From NCBI GenBank assembly GCA_964609495.1, contig CAZSTA010000197.1, positions 372-6,639 on the forward strand: a stretch of 6,268 bases of DNA. The letters are read 5' to 3'. This DNA comes from CAZSTA01 sp964609495 [NCBI: uncultured bacterium] (GTDB lineage Bacteria; CAZSTA01). The notes beneath the pieces are model-generated. The model saw only the letters and a list, made by a program, of their open reading frames with translations, did no database searches and had not been told where the DNA came from. The stretch's first letter is position 1; every line of letters begins with the position of its first letter. Of the stretch, positions 6,236 to 6,268 are shown piece by piece. Both the position numbers and the translations under genes were made by a program.

Positions 6236-6268
6236 TCCCCCTCACCCTGGCCCTCTCCCACGAGGGGA
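6236..6268. repeat. C-rich REP-like palindromic repeat, cut by the window end
   Basis: The last 33 bases read TCCCCCTCACCCTGG then CCCTCTCCC-ACGAG-GGGA. The second part is the left arm, loop and first four bases of the right arm of a hairpin whose complete form would end GGGAGAGGG. Sequences of the type CCCTCACCCTGGCCCTCTCCC are widespread intergenic repeats in many bacterial genomes. The abrupt end inside the hairpin suits a contig broken at a high-copy repeat. Confidence 0.65.

Overview
The window looks like bacterial chromosome from an organism I cannot name. It has a DTD1-type D-aminoacyl-tRNA deacylase (a bacterial and eukaryotic family), a consensus sigma-70-type promoter and a chemoreceptor. 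Arg codons are mostly AGA/AGG and ATA is frequent for Ile, a pattern seen in many thermophiles and in several uncultured phyla; this is only a hint. Both ends lie in repeated sequence: the first 55 bases recur at 3133-3187, and the last ~33 bases look like a dispersed C-rich palindromic repeat cut in half. The window may therefore be a whole contig broken at repeats.

Left part (1-3187, + strand): the last 16 codons of an upstream gene, then a 1041-residue chemoreceptor starting 6 bases after that gene's stop. The upstream fragment is identical to the end of the 1041-residue gene, so it may be the last piece of a tandem copy. The receptor is an unusual fusion: four extra N-terminal membrane helices, a TM-Cache-like-TM sensor, HAMP and a full methyl-accepting signalling hairpin. 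Fused almost without a linker to its C terminus is a complete ribose-binding-protein-like domain. No membrane segment follows HAMP, so this normally periplasmic sugar-binding fold should be cytoplasmic. This fusion, and its possible tandem duplication, is the most interesting item in the window.

Middle (3187-3787): a perfect 14-bp hairpin that could end transcription from both directions, a second TTTAG-centred hairpin, and a PPC/DUF296-domain gene on the + strand that converges with the leftward genes.

Right part (3788-6045, - strand): a likely two-gene operon read from a TTGACA-17-TAAAAT promoter. It encodes a soluble REC-GAF-histidine kinase and then dtd, which starts with TTG. Bases 6046-6268 hold no gene I can support.

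Functionally, two signalling proteins dominate: a receptor that could combine an outside signal (Cache-like) with an inside metabolite (cytoplasmic binding-protein domain), and a separate cytoplasmic kinase with its own receiver. No CheA, CheW, CheR, CheB, sugar transporter or output response regulator is visible, so their partners lie elsewhere.
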